A stretch of 64,000 bases of DNA from Melieria omissa (taxonomy: Eukaryota > Arthropoda > Insecta > Diptera > Ulidiidae), in contig OZ020267.1 in NCBI GenBank assembly GCA_963971225.1, positions 9,265,574-9,329,573 of the forward strand, read 5' to 3'. Below, one piece after another: positions 50,986 to 62,977 of the stretch; position 1 is the stretch's first letter, and the number at the start of each line of letters is the position of its first letter. The notes under the pieces were generated by a model. It searched no databases and was not told the DNA's origin. It worked only from the letters and a program-made list of their open reading frames with translations. The position numbers were made by a program, and so were the translations under genes.

Positions 50986-53900
50986 CTCAGGGATGTCATG
51001 ACTCATGACAATAGGAAGAAGTGACAAAATGATGGAAAACCCACAAAAAACATTTCGTAGTAGTACTACTCAAGGTTGAAACTTTTAAGGAATTTCTTTT
51101 AAAAAATACATAAATTTATAATTTCTTAAAAAGTAACGAATTTTTAGTTTCAACTCAACGAACACACGAATTGATTTGACTCAATCAAAACAAACATTTT
51201 CGAACATCAAATTATTAAAATATTATTCAAATTATTAAATTATTAAAATAAACAACTCCGAACTCATGCGTAAACTCTTTGGTCCAAAATGAAAAAACAA
51301 CAACAATGAAAAAACAACACATGAAAAAATCGAACATTTGATTTGCCCCATTTCGGATTTCGGAGTTTTCGCTGGACCACATCGATGACAGCAGCAGCAG
51401 CGTCATTGCTTTCTCTTTACATAATTTCCCAACAACCAAAGCTATAAAGTCAAAAAACCTTAAATGAAAATAAAGTAAACATAAACACAAACTCAAAAAT
51501 CGTGTGCACATAAAAATGTTAAACTGTGACAGCTGTCTTTTATGGTGGAGTGGGTGTCCCAATGTTGGCATTTTTTGGCGAACGTCAAATTTCCATACAC
51601 GCGCATGTCTGGCATAATGTCGCGCATGTCACTCTGGCGGCGGCGCTTTATTAAGTTGTAACGTGCGGTTGCAAATTAATGCCGCCCGACACGGCGAAGA
51701 TCAGCAGGGGATCCCTTGTGACGGTCGCCATCTAAACAGCCCAAAACTGGTTTTGTCACAGAAGTGGCTTTAATTAGCACGTTCGACAATTCGCATAAAA
51801 ACGTAACCATTTGCTCAACACTTAATTAGTGCAAAAAGAGTCGTTGAAATGGTAGCAAATATGGAGTGGAAATGAAGAAGCAGCGCAACTCGACGAATGC
51901 CGTTTGATGGTTGTGCAATTTGGTGACAGATTTGGAGGCAACTCGGTTCGATTTGATTCGATTTGATTCGATGTGATTCAATTTGTTTTTGTTAAGAGTT
52001 GAGAAATTGTTTGTTTGTCGTTGACCTTAATGTGTGAGGAAATATTTTTTATATTCATACATACATACATATTACGAAATGTATTATTTCTTGCAAAATC
52101 TCTGTGCTAAGTTGAAAAACAGTCTTCTAGAAAATGCACAAATCTTTTAAATTAGTGACTTGAGAGCACATCAGTCACATGTTGCATGGCAAAATAATTA
52201 AATTCACATATTTTGTCAATGGCAAATGAGTGTTTGGTTGGGGGTTTTTGTTTTTAGTGCTTGTATTGTAGTTTTTACACATTATATCTCTTCACATGCT
52301 GCAAAATATCTTGAAAATGTTGTGTTAACTTGGGTATAGTTTGAGCATCGAAATTTCCATTATTTGTTATGTGTGAAGTGTAAATATTATCAATAAATTC
52401 GAATTCAAGTACCCATAAGCCAAAATGAAGAAGAGTCGAGGGAGCTTACACCCGAAGCTTAACCCTAAAGTGCTTGACAGTTTGATTGCTGTTCAGTCAA
52501 AGACAAAGACTAAGACTAAAGTCCGTTGCAAGCACTAAAAGACTCACTCGAGGGTTACATATGGGTTTCCCTTAAATTATGTAAATGAACAAAGCATACG
52601 AAAAGACCTTGAAATACCCAGACATTTCCAAATATTGACAACGCATTTGATTATTCACACGCTTGTGTGACTTTTGTAAATTCTGGCTATTCGGTACTGA
52701 AATCAGGGACAAATTTCTTTGTTTTCGAACGAAGTTTTAAAAGGGTTTATTCCACTATAGCAAAAGGAATTTGTTTATTCTTGTTTAAAGTGGCACTTGG
52801 TCTTGCTTGTTGGAAATATTATGTACGTACATAAATTAGATAAATAAAATTGTATGTATGTATGTATGTAACCACATACACATAAAAGTACACATAGGCT
52901 AATCTTCTATTCAAAGATCGCTTTCAAATTGCTTGATTTTTGTTGAAATATGAAATATTTGCTTGAATTCGCTGATCTTTCTCGAAATGTTGAGCAATTC
53001 AATCCATCGTTACTATCATAGCTCGTGACCTTACTTCAATAATCACCAGCAGAAAGGTCAAGTTGTTACTTTTACACACATTCGTTAACTCAACGAACTT
53101 TGCTCGCTGTGACCTTTGCAAGAATTCTCAACTGCGCAGCCGTTCATACAATGCTAAACATTTTCACTTCTTAATTTTTATTGTCATTGCAGTAAAGAAA
53201 TTAATTCTGCATTTGCTTCTTCTTAACAATTCTTATTAAACAAACGTGACAATTGTTCAAAACACAGCAAAGATAAAATAAAAACCACCATAAATATGAA
53301 TTGAAAGTGTTCTCACCTTTAAAACCATCAATGACTGTGGGGCGAGATCAAAGAACGCTCATTGTTTTTTGTGTTTATGCTGTCATTGTTGAATATAAAA
53401 CTCACTTGATATTTAAGATGATGAAAACTTTTACAAGGTTTTCTTTAGAAATAAAAAGTCAAAAAGACACTTTAGCGAACTAGCAAAATGCTTGTTCATG
53501 AAAAATCATAAAACGTTACCCTACCCGCCATATATCAAATTAGCGGCGTTATAAATTTCTTCAAACTTCACACAAACACACATGTACTATGAATTGCTTT
53601 TGCACATACATATGTACATATATGTGCATTTGTATTTGGAAGGTGTGTATATGTACACATCACACAAAATTAATTGAAAAAGCGGAAAGAAAAAAAGTGT
53701 CATAAAATTAGACAAAAAGCATAAAATGGAGGTTTAAACAAATCCAGCACATGAACAAAGAAATCAAGCGAATATAGATTGCACACGGATAAAGCATTCG
53801 CACTGACAGCAGAGGGCAACAGCATTGCCAGTCGTGTTTCTTGCTTGCCAATGCAACATAAAACTCAACTTAAGGTAAGAAATTGCCAAATCATTTTGTC

Positions 53901-54892
53901 GTTCATTAAGTGGTGACTGGATGAAAGGTTGAGCGATGATTGCGCAATCTGCCATTTGCCGGGCCAACACTGTACACGTGTTCCGAATCGCGTACGTCCG
54001 TCGTTTGTAATGCATTGTAACTGTACGATTGTCTGCACCGTAGCCGTGTCAGTACTTTTTTTCTACAGCCTGCACCTTTCAAACCGCAACAAATAACCTT
54101 CAGCTCAAGTATTCTAACAACAAAATTGTTGTGTTGAGCCAAAAAGGCAAATCACATGAAAATATAACAAAACAACGAAAAGCCCTGTAATTAGAGTTTG
54201 TAAAAGCTTGCGAAAAATTTATACTTAAACCAAAAGCATCCACTTGAAGTTAGTCAGGCAACAGAATTGACAGTTGAAAATTGAAACTCATCATTTGATC
54301 ACTGCGCTGCGATCATCATTTTGCCATTAGCGAGTAATCGATTGTTCGAAGATCGTTAGGCTGTGATTCTATCTGATTCTCAGACACCCACATTTCAATG
54401 AAGACAGCAATATGTTAGATTTGTGTGCTATCTCCTTAATGATTTGATGGGATTGATTAATTAAATAAAATATCTGTACGTTTTGGCTGTATGAAATTTA
54501 CTGTTACATGACACAATCGGAAATAATTTGCAGCTGTGATCAACACTGAGGTTATACGGGAAAATTTCGAACACTTATTTTCATCTAATGTCCCAGCAAA
54601 AATATTTATGGGGATTATTTGTCCCATAATAAAAAAAATGATTTCAGAATTTATGAGTATCCAGAACATACATTTTCAAGCTCGATCTTTTAGAATAGTT
54701 ATAAAAAAAATGTCTACCAAGAGTAACTTGGTTTTTGATCTGAAAGTAGGAATCCACTCGGAAATTCGTTCTGAAAACCCCATGAAATAAAATGCGATCC
54801 AGAAATGTCACAGGTTGAATGAAAATTTAAGTATATTTCGAAAGAACATTTCCAACAAAATTCTCAAATGCTTTGAAGGCTTAGTAAAGTAT
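50986..54892. other. Gene-free spacer
   Basis: AT-rich DNA with GATTCGATTT tandem units at about 51948-51985 and short TATG/TACA microsatellites near 52057-52072 and 52853-52870. No exon or transposon end recognised. Confidence 0.4.
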
Positions 54893-55050
54893 CAGGGGCG
54901 GATTCAAGGGGGGCGGGGTGTTTTGGGGGTTGAAACCCCCGAAATGTTAGAATCAATTTTAAAACTACATAAAAATTTAAAGGCATTTTATGAATATTAA
55001 AGAATTACGTTTTCAAACACCCCCGAAATATTTTTCTGAATCCACCTCTG
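54893..55050. mobile_element. hAT-type MITE, copy B
   Basis: 158-bp relative of the 39056 copy. It starts CAGGGGCGGATTCAAGG and ends TTCTGAATCCACCTCTG, with perfect 8-bp target duplications TAAAGTAT (54885-54892 and 55051-55058). Confidence 0.93.
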
Positions 55051-57436
55051 TAAAGTATGATACTCTACTGAGTCCCATAAAGTTTTCTGAACAATTGCGG
55101 AGGCAATGATCCAAACTTCCAGATATATTTGTAGGCCAACAAGTACGACTGTCATCTATAAACATTATTGAACTATTTTTGAAAAGGTTCAAAAGTTTCA
55201 GATAAGTTTGCACCTTCTTTTTGGAAAACTTCTGAAACAGTCACAAATCCTAAGCTAATTTAGGTTGTTTATAGTATGAGATGTCTATAATGTGATACAA
55301 TTAAGGCAACAATAGTCCGACACAGTTTAATAGTTAAAAGTTGAAATTTTATGCGATGTTAATGAGAAGTTTTGGCTGGTATTTGGAAGATATTGTGTTC
55401 CGTTCGCTCTACGAACGAACGATTGAAAGAAGAATGGGTAGTAAATCATTACCTTATTACCTATACGTATTAAGGTACGAATCACCTATATTTGGTTTTC
55501 AATTGTTGTAAATTTGTCATTTTAGTTTGATCCTCTCGAGCAAATAAGTCAAATTGATGTGTAAATAATTTATAAATGAAATATTAGCTCGCTTCATCAA
55601 CCACAATCAAGTGTCAATCAAGCCACAGACAACAATTCAATTGATTTTCTGATTGATAGGCAATTTTCGGTTTAAGCATTGTAATCGCGCGAACTGTGGC
55701 CGCGGCGGTGGCGATGACAGCTGTCGATGGAAAAATCAAATATTGGCACAATAATTTAGTTGGTCAACATTGCGTGCTGGTGATAATTTCTAATATCTTT
55801 TAAAGTACATTTACGCGCACTCGAAATCAGCTCGATGGAGTGTTGACAAACGGAGCCCGATCATCGGCAGTTGTGGTCACCACGATAAGCTCGAAGCGCA
55901 TAATTGCAATGCGTCAAAGGTCAAGTCGCAGATGATAAAACTGCATTGTGACGGCATGCGACGGACACTCCACGCAACGCGCTGCCATCTCTCGGCGAAT
56001 GCGTTAATTGCAAAATCGAATTGAATATGTCAACATTCGGTGAGCGTAAGACGGACGACGCAACGTATGGAGGCAGCTCGAGTGTTTGCACCCATTCTGT
56101 TTGCCTTTTTGCGTGTGGAGTAATAAAATTCATCTTTATTTGCGTGGTCTTTTTGGGTTTTCTTTTGTTTTGTGTGTTTGTTGTTATTGGCTGTGTGCCG
56201 GCGGAGTCTTTTCAATTTCGAGGGCACTTTTAAGTTGAGAAAAGTTCGAGCCATAAACAGTGCTACAGGAAATTTCGAAATGCCGCTCACACACCTCTAT
56301 TTAAGAAGCACAAATATGTACTCTTATTGTTGTTGGACTCCGAAGATAAACAACAATTTTGCCTAACCTTGGCTGGGCGTGTGCGCCCAGAGAAATTTAA
56401 CCACAACAAAACAACACAAGTTGGAGCGCAGATTACAATAATAGTTCAATTGAAAAGATCGGATATTACAGTGCAGTTCTTTGCACTTGCCCGAGTAATG
56501 ATGCAAAAACCGTCATTGCGTCAACGTTCAACGTGTGTTTCATTCATAAATATATCAAAAGCCGGTTAAATGATGCAGCTCTTTGTTTACAACATTCTGT
56601 GTTATTTTCCATTGAACACTTGACCTATAACCGTCGCCCCAATTACGCTCCAACTTTGCTACAGATACGGAGTAAACAAATTCAGATAGTGTGTCAATTG
56701 TTGGTACACTGTATACTTACAAAAATTACATATAATTTCGCCATTTCATACTCGTCTATTAGACAGTGCAACAAACTAAAATTTGCGCTTAGAACATGAA
56801 AAGATAGAGTAGGTGTAAATATTACATGTCGAGGTCAAACGTAATATAACTTTTTCTATTCGTGTCTTTGCAGTTCAATTATTTTTACTACAACTAAAAT
56901 TTTTTCAATTCATATTTATGTATTTTTTTAAGTATTTTATTTTAAATTTCACTACTTGTAAAAGTAAAATAGTAAAAAAAATTTGAGTTTGCAACATAGT
57001 TTTTTTAACCCCAACTTAAAAAAATATGTTGGTTTTTGAAAATTAAACTCCGTTCTGAAAGGGTTAACAAAGTATCAACTAGCCACAGAGCACTGAAACT
57101 TGCAATTTTAAATCAATACCCAGCTTTACATACCTCATGTGCCTTTTTGCAGATTTTGTTAATGCAAAATTAATGTTTTCATATGAAAACAACATTGTTT
57201 ATTGCTTAAATAAATTGAAATCATTTTTGTACTTTTATTGGAAATGATTCAAAACAACAATGACGGGCACAATGCAATACTTAGAACCCATCCACATACG
57301 ATTAAACATTACGAGAAATAAATCCAATAGCAAGGAACAGTTACCAATGCATATTGTAATAATTTTTTTAATTATTTTTTTATTAAAAAGAATTGAAATA
57401 TCTCCTTCAGACACAATGCATTATAAATTCGAATAA
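55051..57436. other. Spacer and 3' flank of the divergent desaturase
   Basis: No exon recognised. A solitary terminal-repeat-like end CTGAAAGGGTTAA near 57053-57065 suggests a broken TTAA element. A minus-strand AATAAA at 57379-57384, about 55 bases past the desaturase stop, is a good poly(A) signal candidate. Confidence 0.45.
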
Positions 57437-59010
57437 CTACATAAACTTGTCGCGATTGAGAAAATGATTTTTAGGCATTTCTTCCATCTCTTTGACAGCT
57501 TCCTCTTGAATGCATTCCACAATGGAACTGCAAGTCTCTACAGCTTTGGTCAGTCCCTTCTTAACGGCTATCGAGCTGATTGTACGCAAATCAGTGGCCA
57601 TATCCAGGGCAGCAAACACCCGTATCGCAGCGGAAGTAAAATCGCTGCCATAGTCACCAAACTCGCCGCTCTGATAGTCGTTTGGCAACAAATAGTGATA
57701 CTGCGGCCAGTAGCTTTTCGTAATGAAGAACACACTATTCGAATCGGACGGCTTGAAGTTCTTGTCAAGGCCCCAGACGAGGTGTGCCGAATTGATGAGC
57801 CAGCACACGTTCAATACTATCAGGTAGCGCAGCGAGTAGGTGACAGATATGCTCGCCGAAATCGAGTCGCCCCAGTACTCGAGCGGCGCATTGATGGGCA
57901 ATAGCACGTTCAGTAAAAAGTACAAAATCCAGTAATATCTGTAAATAGTGCAAAGATTGCAATGGAAAGGATATGTAACCACACTTGCGAGTCAACCAAC
58001 TTCTTCTGAAACATGACGATTTTGTCCTCCTCAATGTCGGACATGTCCACTTGCTTGAGCAGCAGCTCCTGTTCGGGCGTGTAGCGCAGGACTTGTGCGT
58101 GAACCTGAGCGGAAATAAAGTTATGTGCACTGTAGAAAGGATCATCCTCGTGCCGAAACTTCTGATGATGCAATCTGTGGGCTTGCACCCAGTAGTAGAT
58201 GGAGCCCTAGAAAATAATATAAGATATTTTTTAATTGCTCAACATATCAAATTAGCTCTTCAAATTGAAATATAATTTTACATTTGTACACACTAGTTTC
58301 AAAATATATACATACAAAATAAGATATAGAGTAGAAATAATTAATATGTATGAAAATAATTTGCAATGATTACTTCCAACAATTTTCTTTGGCTGTCGCC
58401 AATTTTCATTCGACAAACATAAAACATTTGGTGTGTGTCTCAAATAAACCAAACTTAACGAAACGCGGTTGCTGTCACTGCTAAGCCATAGTGAAACCAT
58501 ACCAGTGTGCTAGTATTCGGTTTTGTTTCTGTCTCTGCAGCTGTCTTTGCTAAGAAATAGTGAGACCATACCAACATACAAGTACTCGGTTTTCATCCAA
58601 TGTTGAACGAATTGCTATGCTGGAAAGTGAGGAAATGGCTTACCTGTCCCGCTATGGTTTGACACAGCATCAGAAAGACCCGCAGTGGAGTGCTGGCCGT
58701 GTAAGTGCGGTGTGCCCATAGTCGATGTGCGCCCGCAGTTGCACCCAAAATGCCCAGAAAAGCCAATGTAAACGCTGCGAAGGAAAACACATGCAATAAG
58801 TACGTGTCGTTGCTTTTTTGTCCTTTTGAACTCACTGAATAAGATTGTGAGCAATGAAGCGCTGGTGAACATTACAAAAATGCCATACAGGCCGAGTATA
58901 TTCAAATGTATGTAAAACAACACCAACGGCCAGCTAGCCTCTCGCTTTGTACTCTCCGCACCCTCCTTTGCCATCGGTAGTTGTGAGTCGCTGTGGGTTT
59001 TCGTGTCCAT
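57437..59010 (-). CDS. Divergent acyl-CoA desaturase-like protein with altered third histidine box
   Basis: Complete 337-aa protein from exons 58836-59010, 58644-58774, 58001-58206 and 57437-57938, joined in phases 1, 0 and 2. Box I HRLWAH (75-80) and box II HRLHH (112-116) are normal. Box III reads WPQYHY (248-253) instead of WHNYHH, so two of its three histidines are lost. The Asn/His box is NSAH rather than NSxAH, shifting the histidine by one. The DMSDIEEDKIVMFQ block and the Trp-Gly after the Asn/His box are kept. The last intron (57939-58000, 62 bp) has a weak donor gttggt; I chose it over two nearer GT sites because it restores the exact family length (24 residues from FQKK to EYWGD), whereas the others give introns of 44-46 bp and extra residues. 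Exon 2 is 131 bp, as in both neighbours. Resembles Drosophila CG15531 by position. Whether it is an active enzyme is unclear. Confidence 0.9.
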
Positions 59011-59593
59011 GGCTGGAATATTGCTGCGTAATACCCGCTACAAAATTTGAAGTACAAATCACAATCGGGTTGAGTTAAACGAAGCAAAGTGATTTATATT
59101 CATTAAGTGCAAATATATTGGTGTGATAAGTGTCGATGATCCTGCTGACTCTGCAAAAACCAGACAAGTGTGTTTTTTGGTTGGAAACGAAAATTGGTGA
59201 ACACTTGACAAAAGCAAACGAATGTAATTATTTATCAAGAAATCATAACGTCATGAGTCTTGCCACTATGTTGCATAGATGTGTGGGTTCTGAGCCCTGA
59301 ACCTTCTTCCCAGCAAAACCGAATCTTTAATGTATATCTGCAGTTCATACTCCATATGAACAACAACAAATGCAAAGTGTGATTTCACTGCCTAAAACAT
59401 CACAGGTTTTAATGTGGTAGGACACTTAAAGGTTTAAAACAACTTTTAATATCACATTTTATACATTTTAAATATCATATTAAACCGTTAGTCTCAAACG
59501 TTAGTGATGGTTTTTGTTTTGATACATATTGATTGAACTTATATTAAAATAAATTAGAAAAGAAAATATGGTAAATAGAAGCCAATGTTATTA
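59011..59593. other. 5' flank of the divergent desaturase
   Basis: Upstream region of the gene ending at 59010; probable promoter and leader. No defined site found. Confidence 0.4.
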
Positions 59594-59883
59594 TTAACAC
59601 ATTTTAAGCGGGTAGCCTAGTATATGAAACTATGCTGCGTAGCGGGCATTACTTGCAAAACAAGCAAAAATTGCGCGATCCAAAATAAATAAAACTTGAA
59701 ATTTATGAAACTAAAATAATTATATGAAATAATACTTTCAGTTTTATATGAAAACCAATCCGGTAAAAATACCGTCTCCCGCTTTTAAAGTGCCTACATT
59801 CAAAAGGTAAGAATACCCGCCCCGCTTATAAGCAGCAGTTTTCACAACAGGTAATTTTACCCGGCCCGCTTTTAATGTGTTAA
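59594..59883. mobile_element. 290-bp TTAA-flanked MITE
   Basis: TTAACACATTTTAAGCGGG at the left and, inverted, TTAACACATTAAAAGCGGG at the right, with TTAA outermost. Inside, cccgctt(t/a)taa-type motifs recur near 59778, 59822 and 59865. Confidence 0.84.
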
Positions 59884-60290
59884 CACCAGAAAGACAATTG
59901 CCCAAACTTTGACGGTTTTTCATTTTAAATATCTGTATTTTCTTTTGTATTTCTATCAACTTTTGCTTTGATGACTTTAATTTTTTTATCGGGTTCTACA
60001 ACTACTTCTACAATTAAGGTTCTACAATTACAATCAACCAAATCCAATGTGTTCTTTTCGAGATATCAGCGGATATAACATATAGTCTTTGTAGACAAGG
60101 ATAACTTGTGGTCTTTCTAGTGTTAATTTCTGATCCAAAATGCTATAAGTAGACTTTTTGTTGCAAAATTGTATATAATTTCATCATCAGTATCACAGTA
60201 TTGTACAATATAAGCTCCACCATATTTAAAACCTCGTCTACGAAATTGAGAATCCTTCTAACCATTGTAGATTAGCTCGCTTATTGGATT

Positions 60291-61017
60291 ACACCGTGCG
60301 ACAAAAATAAAAAAAAAATGTCACACCGGAAAAAGTCCATATGGACGTGAAACTAGAGACCAAACATAATAATACTGCGTACTCAGTTTTTCATTTCTAC
60401 ATCCTTTGTCCTTTTAAATGGACTTCAACATTTTGAAGGGGATACAAAATGAAAAAAAATATAAAAAATACTAAACCTCATAAGAACATGGCGATATGTA
60501 TATCAGATGAAAGAGGAAAGGCTCAAGAATTTAAATAAAACTGAGTTTTTTATTTATTTGGAAAAAAAGGATATGAAAAAGGTCCTTTGAAAATTTTAAT
60601 CCTTTATATTTATTGAAATTTTACATAGAATTTTCTTGAAAAAGTAAGTATGTTAAAACCCAAAATCTCCTTGATCACGTGTCAAAATTTCATTATTCTT
60701 GCTTCATTGATTTTGTATGTTTTTATTATTTAAAATACTGATATTCAAATAAATTAAAATTTTTGGACTTCATAAATTTTATTTAAAATTTTCAGCCTTT
60801 TCTCTTTCATTTGATACCCATATTGCCATATTCTAACTAAGTTAAGTTTAAGTTTTATATTTTTTTTATTTTGTATCCCCTTCAAAATTTTGAAGTCCTT
60901 TTAAAAGGACAAACGATGTAGAAGTGAAAAACTGAGTACGCAGTATTACTTTATTTGGTCTCTAGTTTCACGCACATATGAATTTTTCCCGGTGTGAAAA
61001 ATGCTGTCGCACGGTGT
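60291..61017. mobile_element. 727-bp foldback element with about 165-bp inverted arms
   Basis: The left end ACACCGTGCGACA and the right end TGTCGCACGGTGT are perfect inverses. The arms go on inverted for about 165 bp (shared blocks include CACACCGG, GTGAAACTAGAGACCAAA, TACTGCGTACTCAGTTTTTC, TTTGTCCTTTTAAA and TTTGAAGGGGATACAAAAT), with indels near the ends. The AT-rich centre has no coding capacity. It lies between two desaturase genes. Confidence 0.9.
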
Positions 61018-61926
61018 TATAAGTAGTTCGCAGTTCAAATTCAGTGCTTTAGCACTTCTTTCTTTTTGAAACGTTTTTTTCTCCCTTTCTGCATTCAAAG
61101 CAACTTAATTATGGAATTTTGTAGTATTTTAATTACATTTGAAAACCTTCACAATTAAATTAAAATTTAACATAATTTCGAAAATAAGTTTAGAATTCGC
61201 AGCTTTTAAATGAACAGAACGTCATTCACAAGCAGTCAACGACTTTCTCTTACACTCAACACGCACCGGACTTTGATCAATTGCTTACTTTATATATCAC
61301 CAAAAAAAATATGGTTTTCCCTGTTTCAAGTCCCCAGCAGGATCCAATGTCTGGTACGCACGCAACCAGAAACGATACTAAAAGCAAAAACTCAGTTTAA
61401 CAATTCCATTGCGTTGAACGGTCTCCGAAAAAATTCCAATTCGAAAAATTCAAATTCACTTCGAAAACTATTAGCATTGATTGGCATTAAATTGAAGGTG
61501 ATACTTTCAGCACGAGTACCTATGAAATTCCAATGTTGTTAACGCACTTGAAAGTAGCCAGCAACAATGATCAGCATTGAGTAATGTCATTAGAATGCAT
61601 TTTAATATCGAAAATTTCCATATACGAATGCACAATTAGAAAACAATTCAAATATATTCTTTACTAAAGTATTTTTGTTTTGTATTTTTGCACTTTTTAG
61701 CTCTCAAATAGTTTAACTTTTACTTTTCAAACATTACAAAACTAAATACTAAATCGTAACAGTATGAAATGGTATGAATTGCAAAATAGTTTACAATACA
61801 AATAAAGCTTAGTCGCGAAATTGCATCAGTATTCTAAAGCTTGTTGAAACCATCTAAAGCCTAAAGTTGTTTACTGCAATGTGTTATGTAATATATAGTC
61901 AACAGGTAATCTAAGGCCTCATCAAT
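61018..61926. other. 3' flank of the third desaturase
   Basis: Probable 3' untranslated region and spacer. No exon or element recognised; no clear minus-strand AATAAA close to the stop codon. Confidence 0.4.
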
Positions 61927-62977
61927 TCATTCGCGCATTTTGGAAAGCTCGTCTGCGTCTTCCTTCGGCAAATCGCGATCGCCGTAGCCCCACACTTGGT
62001 CCTTGTGAGCAAATTCATCGGTCAAAAACCGCGTGCCGTCACCGCAGCGTGCAGCACGTCGTAGCACCATGTCTTCGGATACAAATTTTCCTACGAAAAC
62101 CAAGCATTACAAATACAAATCCCACTATTCACTCACTACGGTGTCTACTCACTGCCTTTGACCCAGCCGAGTTTAGCGCAGAGGTCAATGAACGCCGTGG
62201 TGACATTCAGTTTGTAGTCGCCGAACTCGCCGGTTTTATAGTCCCAGGGGAAAACATGATGATAGTTGTGCCAGCCTTCGCCGAGCGCCAGGAACGACAC
62301 AATGGGACTCTCCACTGGACTAATGTTGCTGAAAAAATATAAACCAAACTGTAAAGCAGCTCTAAGTCTTTTGGCAGCATGGCAACTTACTTGTCGTACG
62401 GCTTGCGGCCCCACATGTGCGCCACGCTGTTCACGAAGAATGCTATGTTCAGCGTGCAGCAGAAGCGCAGATTGAAGTTGATCCAGAAGGACATCCACAG
62501 GTTCTCGTTCCAGTAGTACCAGGGCACCAGCACCGGCAGCCCAATGGAGCAGAGAGCAAACAACGGTATGAACCATTTGCGCTGGAACATCACAACGGGA
62601 TCGTTCTCCAGATCGGACATGTCGATGACTTCCCGCTTCTCGATCACCTTCGGGTGCGGCGTGAGGAACAGCCAGCCCACGTGCGCGAAGAAGAAGCCGC
62701 GCTTAGCATTGTGCGGATCGGCATCGGTTTCGGAGAACTTGTGATGTATCCTGTGATCCAGTGCCCAGGTGTATGCATCGCGCTGTAAAGTTTCAGCATT
62801 TATGGGTTAAAGTGAAATGCTGCAGTGTTTGTTGTTGTTTTGCAACCTGTCCGGCAATGGTGAAGAGGAACACCAGCAGAATGCGCAACGGCAGCGAGGC
62901 GCTGAACGACTTGTGCGACCAGAGACGATGCGCGCCGGCGGTGATGCCAATGCCGGAGGCCCATATGGCGACGATCA
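61927..62977 (-). CDS. Acyl-CoA desaturase, 3' part (first exon right of the window)
   Basis: Four exons: 62847-62977, 62391-62782, 62153-62328 and 61927-62090, joined in phases 0, 2 and 1 and giving 286 codons before the stop. The first listed exon starts with two bases of a split codon, so at least one exon lies beyond 64000. All ligand motifs are intact: [20 protein letters not shown] and HNYHH; the signature position reads SPVE. The C-terminus [20 protein letters not shown] is typical of insect desaturases. The 131-bp and 392-bp exons are the same size as in the desaturase at 33886-47179, with one extra intron near the C-terminus. The most conventional of the three paralogues and probably an active ER enzyme; likely near Drosophila CG9743 by position (inference). 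Confidence 0.94.
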
